The position numbers and the translations under genes are program-made. Below are positions 26,103 to 33,513 of a DNA stretch of 64,000 nt, piece after piece; position 1 is the stretch's first letter; each line of letters opens with the position of its first letter. The notes under the pieces were generated by a model. The model had not been told where the DNA came from. It did not search any database and saw nothing but the letters and a program-made list of their open reading frames with translations. Source of the stretch: Streptomyces viridiviolaceus (GTDB taxonomy: Bacteria; Actinomycetota; Actinomycetes; Streptomycetales; Streptomycetaceae); NCBI RefSeq assembly GCF_014650995.1, contig NZ_BMWA01000013.1, positions 124,001 through 188,000 of the forward strand, read 5' to 3'.

Positions 26103-26166
26103 GTAACGTCGGTTACGAGCAGCGCTCCTCTTGGAATGCGTTGTCCAGGAGAGTAACGGCCGTCAC
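26103..26166. promoter_or_regulatory. Paired operators for the RpiR-type regulator
   Basis: GTAACGTCGGTTAC (26103-26116) is a GTAAC-N4-GTTAC inverted repeat; GTAACGGCCGTCAC (26153-26166) is a near copy with one mismatch. The sites start exactly 50 bp apart in the 118-bp region between the divergent C45 and MurR/RpiR genes. The second lies 10 bp before the regulator's ATG, so it could block that promoter directly. Confidence 0.65.
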
Positions 26167-26176
26167 AGGGAAGTCA

Positions 26177-27115
26177 ATGTCCGTAATGAAAATTTCAGAG
26201 CCCGGAGACTCCGAGTACCAGGGCGCGGACGAGTCCGAGGGCATGGCCCGGCTCCGCGCGGCCGTACGCGATCACTGGGACAGCCTCTCCGCGTCCGAGC
26301 GCGCGGTCGCCCAGTACCTGGTCGGCGCGCCCGTCGAGCACCTGCTCTTCGCCGGCGCCCAGGAACTCGGCACCGCCAGCGGCACCAGCAACGCCACCGT
26401 GGTGCGCGCGCTCCAGCGCCTCGGGTACGCCGGACTGCCCGCACTGAAGCGGGAGTTGGCGACCGGGTTCACCGCGGCCGTGGCACCCGAGGTGCGGCTC
26501 AAGCAGCGCATCGCCCATGTCGGCCGGGACCTGGACGCCATCTGGGGCGATGTGCTCGACGAGGCCCAGGAGCGCATCGAGCAGACCCGGCGGCTGACCG
26601 GTTCCGACGCGCTGCGGGCGGCGGTGGCGGCGCTCGCGGACGCCGGGGAGATCCACGCCTTCGGGGTCGCGGCCTCGGAGCCGGCCGCCCGCCATCTGGC
26701 CCTGGCGCTCGGCCGCATCGGCCGCCGCTCGCGCTTCGTCGGCGCCACCGGTTTCGCCCTCGCCGACGACCTGCTGGCGCTGCGCCGGGGCGACGCCGTG
26801 GTGATCTTCCAGCCCGGCCGGGCGCTGCACGAGCTGACCGTGCTGGTGGAGCGGGCCCGGGCGGTCGGCGCGCGGGTCGTGCTGGTCACCGACGAGCTGG
26901 GCGAGCAGTTCGGCGACCGCGTCGACGCGGTCCTCACCGCCCCGCACACGCCGACGGGCATCACGTCGGAGGCGCTCACGGCGCTCGTCGTCGCGGACGT
27001 CCTGCTGCTCTCCCTGACGACGCTGGAGGAGGCGCGGGCCGTGGACGCCTCCCACCAGCTGACCGCGCTGCGCGAACAGCTTCTGCCGCCCAAGGGGAAC
27101 GGGCGCCGCTCCTGA
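26177..27115 (+). CDS. MurR/RpiR-family transcriptional regulator
   Basis: A 312-residue regulator with an N-terminal RpiR helix-turn-helix (about 20-95; LSASERAVAQYLVG and GTSNATVVRALQRLGYAGLPALKREL) and a C-terminal SIS (sugar isomerase) domain (about 145-290; IHAFGVAASEPAARHLALAL, DAVVIFQPGRALHELTVLVERARAVGARVVLVTD). SIS domains usually bind phosphosugars, which is unexpected beside a peptide importer. The start is ATG 26177 after AGGGAAG. It is divergent from the importer operon and probably represses or activates it through the two operators in between. Confidence 0.88.
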   Translation: MSVMKISEPGDSEYQGADESEGMARLRAAVRDHWDSLSASERAVAQYLVGAPVEHLLFAGAQELGTASGTSNATVVRALQRLGYAGLPALKRELATGFTAAVAPEVRLKQRIAHVGRDLDAIWGDVLDEAQERIEQTRRLTGSDALRAAVAALADAGEIHAFGVAASEPAARHLALALGRIGRRSRFVGATGFALADDLLALRRGDAVVIFQPGRALHELTVLVERARAVGARVVLVTDELGEQFGDRVDAVLTAPHTPTGITSEALTALVVADVLLLSLTTLEEARAVDASHQLTALREQLLPPKGNGRRS

Positions 27116-27455
27116 GCCGGACACCCGTCGTTCGGCGGCCGTCGCCGGGGAGAACGCGGCCCCGGCCGGGCACGCGCGCGTACCACCGCGCCCGGCCGAG
27201 GGGGATCCCGGCGTGACCCGAAACCGCCGCACCCGGGGGACCGGTCCCGCCCGGTGGGACCGTACGTCGTGGATGTCGGACGCCGTCGCGCACCGGGTCC
27301 ACGGGTTCACCACCGCGTCGGTGTACCAGGCTCTGCGCCGACCGGTCACCGGCGGCCGGCCTGTCGGCGGCGCGCCCGGCGGGGGGCGCCCTTGTCGGCC
27401 GCCCGCCCGCGGTGGAACGATGCCCGGCACCGGCACACCCCACGGAGGGACCCTC
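27116..27455 (+). other. Intergenic region without a convincing gene
   Basis: Holds 340 bp of GC-rich sequence. A GTG at 27213 with a GAGGGG site opens a frame into the methyltransferase, but the 81 residues it would add are Arg/Pro/Gly-rich and not conserved-looking. No strong hairpin or promoter was found. Confidence 0.4.
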
Positions 27456-28109
27456 GTGACCGACGAGCAGCAACGGCCGCAGGCCGCCGCCGTGTTCGAC
27501 GCGCTGGGCGCCGCCTACGAGAAGGCGTTCGCGGATTCGGAGGCGCACCGGCGTTCCCTGGAGTGGCTTCTCGGGCGGCTCGCGCCGGGCAGCCGGGTGC
27601 TGGACGTGGGCAGCGGCACGGGCCGGCCCACGGCCGAGACCCTCGCCGGCGCGGGCCACGACGTGCTGGGCGTCGACGTCTCACCCGTCATGGTGGAGCT
27701 CGCGACCCGGCAGGTGCCCGCCGCGTCCTTCCGATGTGCCGACATCCTCGACACCCCGCTCGCGGACGACTCCTTCGACGCGGTGTGCGTGTACTTCTCA
27801 CTGCTCCAGATGGACCGCCGGACGCAGGCCGAGGTCGTGCGGCGGCTGGTGCGGGCGCTGAAACCGGCGGGACATCTGGTGCTCGCCACCGTGCCGTTGG
27901 ACGTGGAGGGCGTCGACGGTCTCTTCATGGGCCGGCCCGTGCGCGTGACCAGCTTCCCCGCACAGGGCCTGACCGACCTGGTCCACGGGGCCGGTCTGGA
28001 GGTTCTGGACCGGGAGGAGCTGCTGTTCACCCCCGCCCACCCGGACGCCGTGCCGGAACCGCACCTCTTCCTGCACTGCCGGCGCCGGGGCACCGCACCG
28101 GGCGCCTGA
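27456..28109 (+). CDS. Class I SAM-dependent methyltransferase
   Basis: A 217-residue cytosolic protein. Motif I, VLDVGSGTGRPTAE, lies at about 48-61; motif II is VLGVDVSPVMVELA; ADILDTPLADDSFDAVCVYFSLL is the motif III/IV region of the Methyltransf_11 type. The GTG at 27456 is preceded by GGAGGGAC and begins just before the conserved helix; a longer start at 27213 is possible. It lies 115 bp before gvpO on the same strand, but nothing ties it to gas vesicles. Substrate unknown. Confidence 0.82.
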   Translation: MTDEQQRPQAAAVFDALGAAYEKAFADSEAHRRSLEWLLGRLAPGSRVLDVGSGTGRPTAETLAGAGHDVLGVDVSPVMVELATRQVPAASFRCADILDTPLADDSFDAVCVYFSLLQMDRRTQAEVVRRLVRALKPAGHLVLATVPLDVEGVDGLFMGRPVRVTSFPAQGLTDLVHGAGLEVLDREELLFTPAHPDAVPEPHLFLHCRRRGTAPGA

Positions 28110-28224
28110 CACCGGCCCGCGCACCCGCAGGGCGGTGCCCGCCGCCGTGAGCGGGCGTCCACCGCAGCCCCGGATGGGGTAACTGCACACGCGCCGAGTG
28201 GACCACGCGGCCAGAGTGGTCAGC

Positions 28225-28542
28225 ATGACAGAACCTGGCGAGCGGCGGCGCGGCACGACTTCCCCCACCTCGCGCGGGCGTGGCGTGCGGGACGCCCGGG
28301 ACGCCGCCCAGCGCGCCGCGGACGGGCTGGCCGAACTCGTCCGGCACCGCCTGGAAGGCGTCTCCGCGGTGTGCCGGAGCGAGGAGGACGGCTGGATCGT
28401 CAACGTGGACGTGCTGGAGCTGGCGCGGATCCCGGACACCACCAGCCTGCTCGCCACCTACGAGGTCGAACTGGACCCGGCGGGCGATCTGCTGCAGTAC
28501 CGCCGGATCGCCCGCTACCGGCGCGGTGCCCAGGACCAGTGA
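28225..28542 (+). CDS. gvpO: Gas vesicle protein GvpO
   Basis: A 105-residue protein whose C-terminal half matches GvpO: SEEDGWIVNVDVLELARIPD then TTSLLATYEVELDPAGDLLQYRRIARYRRG. The N-terminal 35 residues are Arg-rich and probably disordered. GvpO is required for or modulates vesicle formation in haloarchaea and is the usual first gene of Streptomyces gvp clusters. ATG 28225 is the expected start; a GTG nine codons upstream is possible. It leads a run of ten genes with short gaps or overlaps. Confidence 0.88.
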   Translation: MTEPGERRRGTTSPTSRGRGVRDARDAAQRAADGLAELVRHRLEGVSAVCRSEEDGWIVNVDVLELARIPDTTSLLATYEVELDPAGDLLQYRRIARYRRGAQDQ

Positions 28543-28575
28543 CCGGCCCCCGAGGCCCGCTCCCGGAAGGACCGC

Positions 28576-29076
28576 ATGATCACCTACGACGACGACATAG
28601 TCTGCGCGCCCCGCGCCGGAACCCTCTACGACGTACTCGAACTCATCCTCGACCGGGGCATGGTGATCGACGTCTTCGTACGCGTCTCCCTGGTCGGCAT
28701 CGAGATCCTCAAGGTGGACGCCCGGATCGTGGTCGCGAGCGTCGACACGTACCTGCGGTTCGCCGAAGCCTGCAACCGCCTCGACCTGGAGCACGACGTG
28801 CGCTCCAAGACCGTCCCCGAACTGTTCGGCGGCCCGGTCGCCGCCACCATCGGCAGGGCGGGCGCCAGGCGCACCGCGCGCTCCCTGACCGACAAGGTGC
28901 GGGGTCTGCTCACCCCCGAGGAGGAGACGGAGGAACAGGAGCCGCTGCCCCGCGCCGGGCGTGAGGAACGCGGCCGGAGCCCCCAGCGGCCCCGCAGCCG
29001 GCCGGCCGGACGTCCCCGCGCCGAGGACGACCGTCCACGCCCGCGCACCCGCCGACGCCCGGAGACGGAGGAATGA
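28576..29076 (+). CDS. gvpA: Gas vesicle structural protein GvpA with long C-terminal extension
   Basis: The main shell protein of gas vesicles. Residues 12-75 carry the GvpA core: GTLYDVLELILDRGMVIDVF, VRVSLVGIEILKVDARIVVA and SVDTYLRFAEACN, with the amphipathic helices and hydrophobic beta strands that assemble into ribs. The protein is 166 residues, while GvpA of cyanobacteria is about 70; the extra 90 residues are Arg/Glu/Pro-rich and look disordered. Actinobacterial GvpA proteins often have such tails. A GGAAGGA site precedes ATG 28576. The gvpF start overlaps its stop by 4 bp. Confidence 0.9.
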   Translation: MITYDDDIVCAPRAGTLYDVLELILDRGMVIDVFVRVSLVGIEILKVDARIVVASVDTYLRFAEACNRLDLEHDVRSKTVPELFGGPVAATIGRAGARRTARSLTDKVRGLLTPEEETEEQEPLPRAGREERGRSPQRPRSRPAGRPRAEDDRPRPRTRRRPETEE

Positions 29077-29846
29077 CCGTGACCGCAGCCATCACCACCA
29101 CCGCCGCCACCGCCACCGCCCTCGACGCCCTGTACGTCTACGGCATCACGCCCGCCGGAGTCCGTACCCCGCGCGCCCAGGGGGTGAACGGCGCCCCGGT
29201 ACGGCTGCTGACCGAGTCCGGGCTGTGCGCGGCGGTGTCGGCGGCGCCCGTCCGGCTCCTTCCCCGGCGCCGTGACCTGTCGGCCCATCAGGCGGTGCTG
29301 GACGAACTTGCGGCGCAGGGCCCCGTACTGCCCATGCGGTTCGCGGTCCTCTCCCCCGAAGCGGGCGTCCTGCGCTCCGAGCTGCGGTCCGACGCGGCGC
29401 ACTGGACGAAGCAGCTCGACCGCGTCCGGGGGTGCGTCGAGATGAACGTCAAAGGAGCGGTCGTGCCGGGCTACTTCGCCGAACTGGTACGCCGTGACGA
29501 GAACCTGCGGGCGCTGGCCCGCCGGACACGGCGGCGGCCGGACTACGAGGCCAACGTCCGGCTGGGCGAGGCACTCGCCCGGAGCGTGCGCCGCGAGGCA
29601 CGGCACGCGGCGCAGGAGGTCCTCACCCACCTCGCTCCGCTCGCCGTCCGTACCGTGCAGGGCCCGGTCGACGACGAGCAGGTGCTGAGCACGTCGTTCC
29701 TGGTGCGCTCCGCCGACGAGCCCCGGTTCCGGCAGGCCCTGGACGATCGGGCACGCGAGGTCGGGGACCGGCTGGCCCTCAGCGTGACCGGGCCCCTGCC
29801 GTGCTACAGCTTCGTGGACCCGCGTCCCGCGCCGGCCGGGCGGTGA
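29073..29846 (+). CDS. gvpF: Gas vesicle protein GvpF (GvpL/GvpF family)
   Basis: A 257-residue GvpL/F-family protein. The N-terminal domain has LYVYGITPAG and a middle block AHQAVLDELAAQGPVLPMRFAVL, the family hallmark; the C-terminal domain ends in LALSVTGPLPCYSFVD. GvpF binds GvpA and acts as a chaperone or minor component in assembly in other organisms. The ATG at 29073 overlaps the gvpA stop (ATGA). A Thr/Ala-rich N-terminal 14 residues precede the fold. A second GvpL/F paralogue lies at 32017. Confidence 0.9.
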   Translation: MTVTAAITTTAATATALDALYVYGITPAGVRTPRAQGVNGAPVRLLTESGLCAAVSAAPVRLLPRRRDLSAHQAVLDELAAQGPVLPMRFAVLSPEAGVLRSELRSDAAHWTKQLDRVRGCVEMNVKGAVVPGYFAELVRRDENLRALARRTRRRPDYEANVRLGEALARSVRREARHAAQEVLTHLAPLAVRTVQGPVDDEQVLSTSFLVRSADEPRFRQALDDRAREVGDRLALSVTGPLPCYSFVDPRPAPAGR

Positions 29847-29850
29847 CGCG

Positions 29851-30147
29851 GTGGGCATCGTGAGCGGTCTCCTGCTGCTGCCGCTGGCGCCCGTGCGCGG
29901 CACGATGTGGGTCGCCGACCACCTGCTCCAGGAAGCCCGGCGCCAGGCCCACGACCCACGCACGGTCCACGCCCGCCTGGCCGCGCTCAACCGGGCCCTG
30001 GACGAGGGCGCCATCGACGAGGCGGCCTTCGAGAGGGAGGAGGAGCGGCTGCTCGCGCTCCTCGAACGTCCCGCGGTCCGCCGGCACGGCCGCATGCCCG
30101 TGACCGTGGTCCCGGCACACGGAAGGCATCAGGAAGGGCATCCATGA
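29851..30147 (+). CDS. gvpG: Gas vesicle protein GvpG
   Basis: A 98-residue protein matching GvpG: a hydrophobic N-terminus GLLLLPLAPVRGTMWVADHL, then a charged helix with LAALNRALDEGAIDEAAFEREEERLLALLE. Accessory assembly factor. The GTG at 29851 lies 4 bp after gvpF, and the gene overlaps the next by 4 bp. Confidence 0.88.
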   Translation: MGIVSGLLLLPLAPVRGTMWVADHLLQEARRQAHDPRTVHARLAALNRALDEGAIDEAAFEREEERLLALLERPAVRRHGRMPVTVVPAHGRHQEGHP

Positions 30148-30809
30148 ACGACAACAGAACGGCCCTGGCGGCGGCCGTGGCCGGCGGGTATCTGCTGGGC
30201 CGCACACGGAAGGCCGGACTGGCCCTGGCGGTCGGCTCCTACCTGGCGGGCCGGCGCCTCGGCCTCTCCCCCGGCCGGGTGCTGTCCCAGGGGCTGGGCA
30301 GGCTCCAGCAGGCGCCACAGCTGCAGGAGCTGACGGAACAGGTGCGGGGCGAGCTGCTGACCGCCGGGCGCGCGGCCTTCACCGCCGCCGCGAACCGCCG
30401 CCTCACCGGCTTGGCCGACACCCTCCGCGACCGGACCGACGCACTCACGGGCGCGAGCCGTGAGGGCGACGAGGAGGACTACGACGACACGGAGTACGAC
30501 GACGACCACTACTACGACGACGACTCGGACGGTTACGGCTACGAGGACGAGGACGGACACCCCCAGGAGGAGGACGGATACCCCGAGGAGGAGGACGAGG
30601 CCGAGGAGGAGGGCGACGAGCCCGTTCCCGCGCCACCGCGGGAGGCGGCCCGGAAGGCTGCCGACAAGCCGGCCGGGAACGCGCCGCCGCGCAAGGCCGC
30701 TCCCGGCCGCATGGCGAAGAAGGCTCCCGCCAAGAGGGCTCCCGCGAAGAAGACCGCCGCTCCGGCGAAGCGGACCACGGGTCGTCCGGGCGCGGAGGGC
30801 CGGGGATGA
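30144..30809 (+). CDS. gvpY: Gas vesicle cluster protein GvpY
   Basis: A 221-residue protein at the gvpY position of Streptomyces clusters. Residues 1-35 form a Gly/Ala-rich hydrophobic segment (AVAGGYLLGRTRKAGLALAV), residues 45-95 are helical, about 100-160 are strongly acidic with Asp/Glu/Tyr runs, and the last 60 are basic and Lys/Ala/Pro-rich (KKAPAKRAPAKKTAAPAK), like a histone tail. The acid-then-base layout suggests a disordered bridging protein. It starts at the ATG at 30144 after AGGAAGGG and overlaps gvpG and gvpZ. Its function is not known; the name rests on gene order. Confidence 0.75.
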   Translation: MNDNRTALAAAVAGGYLLGRTRKAGLALAVGSYLAGRRLGLSPGRVLSQGLGRLQQAPQLQELTEQVRGELLTAGRAAFTAAANRRLTGLADTLRDRTDALTGASREGDEEDYDDTEYDDDHYYDDDSDGYGYEDEDGHPQEEDGYPEEEDEAEEEGDEPVPAPPREAARKAADKPAGNAPPRKAAPGRMAKKAPAKRAPAKKTAAPAKRTTGRPGAEGRG

Positions 30810-31657
30810 CCACGACCCAGGACCGACGCGTCCGCGACGAACACGACGAGGCGTCGCCCGTGAGCGGGCTCAAGGACGCCCTCGGCGGCTACCTCTCCGC
30901 CAAGGGACACAGCCTCGTGGGCAGAGCGGGGGACCGGATCGGCGGGCTGACCGACCGGTTGACGGACTACGCCCACGGCCGGGGCTCCGGCGCGCGGGGC
31001 GGGGCGCGGGGCGGCAGCGTCAAGGCCACGCACATCATGGAGACCGTCGACGTCGGCGTCCCCCTGCGCACCGCCTACGACCAGTGGACGTGTCTGGAGG
31101 ACTTCAGCCGCTTCACCAAGGGGGTCCGCAGCGTCGGCCGGAACGACGAGACCGGCTCCGACTGGAACGTCAAAATCGGTCCGTCCAGCCGAAGTTGGAA
31201 GGCGACCGTCCAGGAGCAGGTGCCCGACGAGCGCATCGTCTGGACCTCCGAAGGAGCCAAGGGAAGCACCAACGGGGCGGTCACCTTCCACGCGCTGGCG
31301 CCCTCACTGACCCGGATCGTCGTGGTCGTCGAGTACTACCCGTCGGGCTTCTTCGAGAAGACCGGCAATCTGTGGCGTGCCCAGGGACGCCGGCTGCGGC
31401 TGGACCTGAAGCACTTCGCGCGGTACGTCACCCTGCGGGGCGACGGGGAGGTGGAGGGCTGGCGCGGTGAGATCCGCGACGGCGAAGTCGTCCGGACCCA
31501 CGAGGAGGCGCTGGAGGAGGAGTACGAGTACGAGGAGGACGACGGAGAAGATGAGACCGCCGAGGACGACGAGGACGACGGCTACGAGGAGAGCGACACG
31601 GACGAGGACGACGAGGAGGGTGACGGTGACGACGAACGCGCCCGCCCGCGTCGGTGA
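30806..31657 (+). CDS. gvpZ: Gas vesicle cluster protein GvpZ, SRPBCC domain
   Basis: A 283-residue protein. The N-terminal third is polar with GSGARGGARGG. A START/SRPBCC (polyketide-cyclase-like) fold covers about 73-215: THIMETVDVGVPLRTAYDQW at the first strand and helix, then WTSEGAKGSTNGAVTFHAL. The C-terminal 55 residues are nearly all Asp/Glu. SRPBCC domains bind hydrophobic ligands, so this could act as a chaperone for hydrophobic GvpA; that is inference. It overlaps gvpY by 4 bp. Confidence 0.8.
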   Translation: MTTTQDRRVRDEHDEASPVSGLKDALGGYLSAKGHSLVGRAGDRIGGLTDRLTDYAHGRGSGARGGARGGSVKATHIMETVDVGVPLRTAYDQWTCLEDFSRFTKGVRSVGRNDETGSDWNVKIGPSSRSWKATVQEQVPDERIVWTSEGAKGSTNGAVTFHALAPSLTRIVVVVEYYPSGFFEKTGNLWRAQGRRLRLDLKHFARYVTLRGDGEVEGWRGEIRDGEVVRTHEEALEEEYEYEEDDGEDETAEDDEDDGYEESDTDEDDEEGDGDDERARPRR

Positions 31658-31675
31658 CATGCCGGGGAGCGCTCC

Positions 31676-32020
31676 GTGACCGACGTCGACCGCGGCTGCA
31701 CCGACCTCGGCCCGCAGCCCTACGCGCCCGTCACCGGCAACCTCGCGGACCTGCTCGAACGGATCCTCGACAAGGGCATCGTCATCGCGGGCGACATCAA
31801 GATCGACCTGCTCGACATCGAGCTGCTCACCATCCGGCTGCGCCTGTTCATCGCCTCGGTGGACACCGCGAGGAAGGCGGGCATCGACTGGTGGGAGACC
31901 GACCCGGCGCTCTCCTCGCGGGCCGCCCGGGACGCGCTGGCCGAGGAGAACGCGCGCCTGCGCGCCCGGCTCGACGCCCTCGAGGACGCCGCCGAGGAGA
32001 CGGTGGAGGCCGTCCGGTGA
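31676..32020 (+). CDS. gvpJ: Gas vesicle protein GvpJ (GvpA family)
   Basis: A 114-residue GvpA-family minor shell protein. The core NLADLLERILDKGIVIAGDI and KIDLLDIELLTIRLRLFIAS is clearly homologous to GvpA but ends in an IDWWETDP segment typical of GvpJ/M. A helical Glu/Arg tail follows. GvpJ-type proteins form the conical tips or the initial nucleus. It starts at GTG 31676 and shares GTGA with gvpL. Confidence 0.88.
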   Translation: MTDVDRGCTDLGPQPYAPVTGNLADLLERILDKGIVIAGDIKIDLLDIELLTIRLRLFIASVDTARKAGIDWWETDPALSSRAARDALAEENARLRARLDALEDAAEETVEAVR

Positions 32021-32886
32021 GCCGGCACCCGGCCGTTGTTCCGGCCCCCGGCGCGCGGGACGCGCGGTCCCCCACCGTCGTCTGGGCGTTCGCCGTCACC
32101 CGCACCCCGCCCTCCGAGGACACGCTGGTCATGACGACGGCGCACGAGGAGGGTGGTCCACTGCGCGTCCTGCGGGCCGGAAGCCTGTGCCTGGTCGTCC
32201 AGGACGTGCCGGCGGCGCTCTTCGACGAGACCGCGCTGAGGGAACGTCTCGAAACCCCCGACGACCTCGAACGCTGCGCCCGGGCCCACCACCGAGGCGT
32301 CGAGGCGGCCTCTCGGGCAGGCACCGTGGTGCCGCTGCCCATGGCGACCCTGTACCGGGGCGACCTCAACGCGGCGCGGGCCGTCGCCTCGCGTGAGGCG
32401 GCGCTCGCATCCCTGCTCGACCGGCTCGCGGACCGTACGGAGTGGGCGGTGAAGGTGCACGCCGCCGAGACGAACGCCCCCCTCGAAAGCGCCACCGACA
32501 CCGGCACCGGAACCGGCACCGGCACCGGCGGACGGGCCTACCTCAGCCGCGCCAGCGCACGACGGCGCGCTCGGCTGGACGCACGCGGGAAGGCCCTGGC
32601 GGAGGCGGAGGCCGTCGACGCGGAACTGCGGCGCCACGCCGTCGCGGCGACGCGGCACCGTCCGCAGAGCGAGCAGCTGACCGGTCGCCGCGCCCCGCAA
32701 CTGCTCAACGCCGCCTACCTGGTGGACGACGCGGAGCGGGCCGCCTTCGCCGCGGCCCTGGACCGGATCGGGGCGGACGGCCGGCACCCGGCCGTGGAGG
32801 TCAGCGCGTCGGGGCCCTGGATCCCGTACTCCTTCGCCCGGTTGGACGAGGAGAGCGAGCACACGGAACGGGAGGACGCTCCGTGA
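32017..32886 (+). CDS. gvpL: Gas vesicle protein GvpL (GvpL/GvpF family)
   Basis: A 289-residue GvpL/F paralogue. The N-terminal WAFAVTRTP strand, the AHHRGVEAASRAGTVVPLPMATLY block and the C-terminal ASGPWIPYSFARLDEE end align with GvpF. A (TG)n-type run, TDTGTGTGTGTGG, lies in a loop and is encoded by an imperfect ACCGGC repeat at 32500-32527, a possible length-variable spot. The GTG at 32017 overlaps the gvpJ stop. Expected to be a GvpA-interacting assembly factor. Confidence 0.88.
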   Translation: MSRHPAVVPAPGARDARSPTVVWAFAVTRTPPSEDTLVMTTAHEEGGPLRVLRAGSLCLVVQDVPAALFDETALRERLETPDDLERCARAHHRGVEAASRAGTVVPLPMATLYRGDLNAARAVASREAALASLLDRLADRTEWAVKVHAAETNAPLESATDTGTGTGTGTGGRAYLSRASARRRARLDARGKALAEAEAVDAELRRHAVAATRHRPQSEQLTGRRAPQLLNAAYLVDDAERAAFAAALDRIGADGRHPAVEVSASGPWIPYSFARLDEESEHTEREDAP

Positions 32887-33131
32887 CCGGCGTGGACACC
32901 CGCTCGCCGGGCCCGGCGCACGTGCCCTGGGACGGCCCGGAGCCGTACGCGCCCGTCGGGCTCCCGCTCGTGGACCTGCTGGACCGGGTCCTGGCCACCG
33001 GAGTGGTCGTCAGCGGGGACCTGGTGCTGGCCATCGCCGACGTTCCCCTGGTGCGCATCTCACTGCACGCGCTGCTGTCGTCGGTCAACGAGCGGATGCC
33101 CGCTCCCTGGTCGGACAGCGGGCCGCTGTGA
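32883..33131 (+). CDS. gvpS: Gas vesicle protein GvpS (GvpA family)
   Basis: An 82-residue GvpA-family protein. The core GLPLVDLLDRVLATGVVVSG and DLVLAIADVPLVRISLHALL retains the shell-forming helix-strand-strand pattern, while the N-terminal 25 residues (VPWDGPEPYAPVG) are Pro-rich, similar to gvpJ's PQPYAPVTG. A third GvpA paralogue; gvpS is confined to some bacterial clusters. Starts at GTG 32883 and overlaps both neighbours by 4 bp. Confidence 0.85.
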   Translation: MTGVDTRSPGPAHVPWDGPEPYAPVGLPLVDLLDRVLATGVVVSGDLVLAIADVPLVRISLHALLSSVNERMPAPWSDSGPL

Positions 33132-33421
33132 CCGCCCGCCCGGCCCACGCCCTCGACCTGGACCCCGAGCGGGTCACGAAGGACCTGGCCTCCCTCGTGC
33201 TGACCGTCGTGGAACTGCTCCGGCAGCTCATGGAACGCCAGGCCGTGCGTCGCTTCGACGAGGGCACACTGAGCGCGGAGCAGGAGGACCGGCTGGGCAC
33301 GGCGCTCATGCTGCTCGACGAGCGCATGGACGACCTGTGCGCGCAGCACGGCCTGAGCCGGAGCGACCTCAACCTGGACCTGGGGCCGCTGGGTCCCCTC
33401 CTCGCCGATCCGGAGCCCTGA
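33128..33421 (+). CDS. gvpK: Gas vesicle protein GvpK
   Basis: A 97-residue protein matching GvpK: DPERVTKDLASLVLTVVELL, RQLMERQAVRRFDEGTLS and a C-terminal LNLDLGPLGPLL. GvpK is an essential assembly protein in well-studied clusters. It starts at GTG 33128 and is the last gene of the ten-gene gvp run. No clear terminator follows; the next gene has its own promoter. Confidence 0.9.
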   Translation: MTARPAHALDLDPERVTKDLASLVLTVVELLRQLMERQAVRRFDEGTLSAEQEDRLGTALMLLDERMDDLCAQHGLSRSDLNLDLGPLGPLLADPEP

Positions 33422-33462
33422 ACGGGGGACCGAGCACCCGGACGACCGGACCGCGCGATCGT

Positions 33463-33491
33463 TATGATGGCGCTGAAACGCTCAAACGAAC
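33463..33491 (+). promoter_or_regulatory. Regulator promoter with operator AAACGCTCAAACG
   Basis: TATGAT (33463-33468) is a good -10. The 13-mer AAACGCTCAAACG (33476-33488), part of tandem 8-mers AAACGCTC-AAACGAAC, lies at the predicted start point. The exact reverse complement occurs at 34676-34688 before the binding-protein gene, so both are probably bound by the regulator encoded at 33514. Confidence 0.65.
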
Positions 33492-33513
33492 ATCTCCGGG
33501 TGGGGGAGGTCCG

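Noticed and set aside
27213-27455. N-terminal extension of the methyltransferase from GTG 27213
   Set aside because: It has a fair ribosome-binding site but the added 81 residues are low-complexity, and GTG 27456 has a better site at the family's usual start.
28155-28182. Sigma-B promoter before gvpO (GGGTAA at 28177)
   Set aside because: The nearest GNNT gives an 18-bp spacer and the hexamer ends in A, so it does not fit the consensus.
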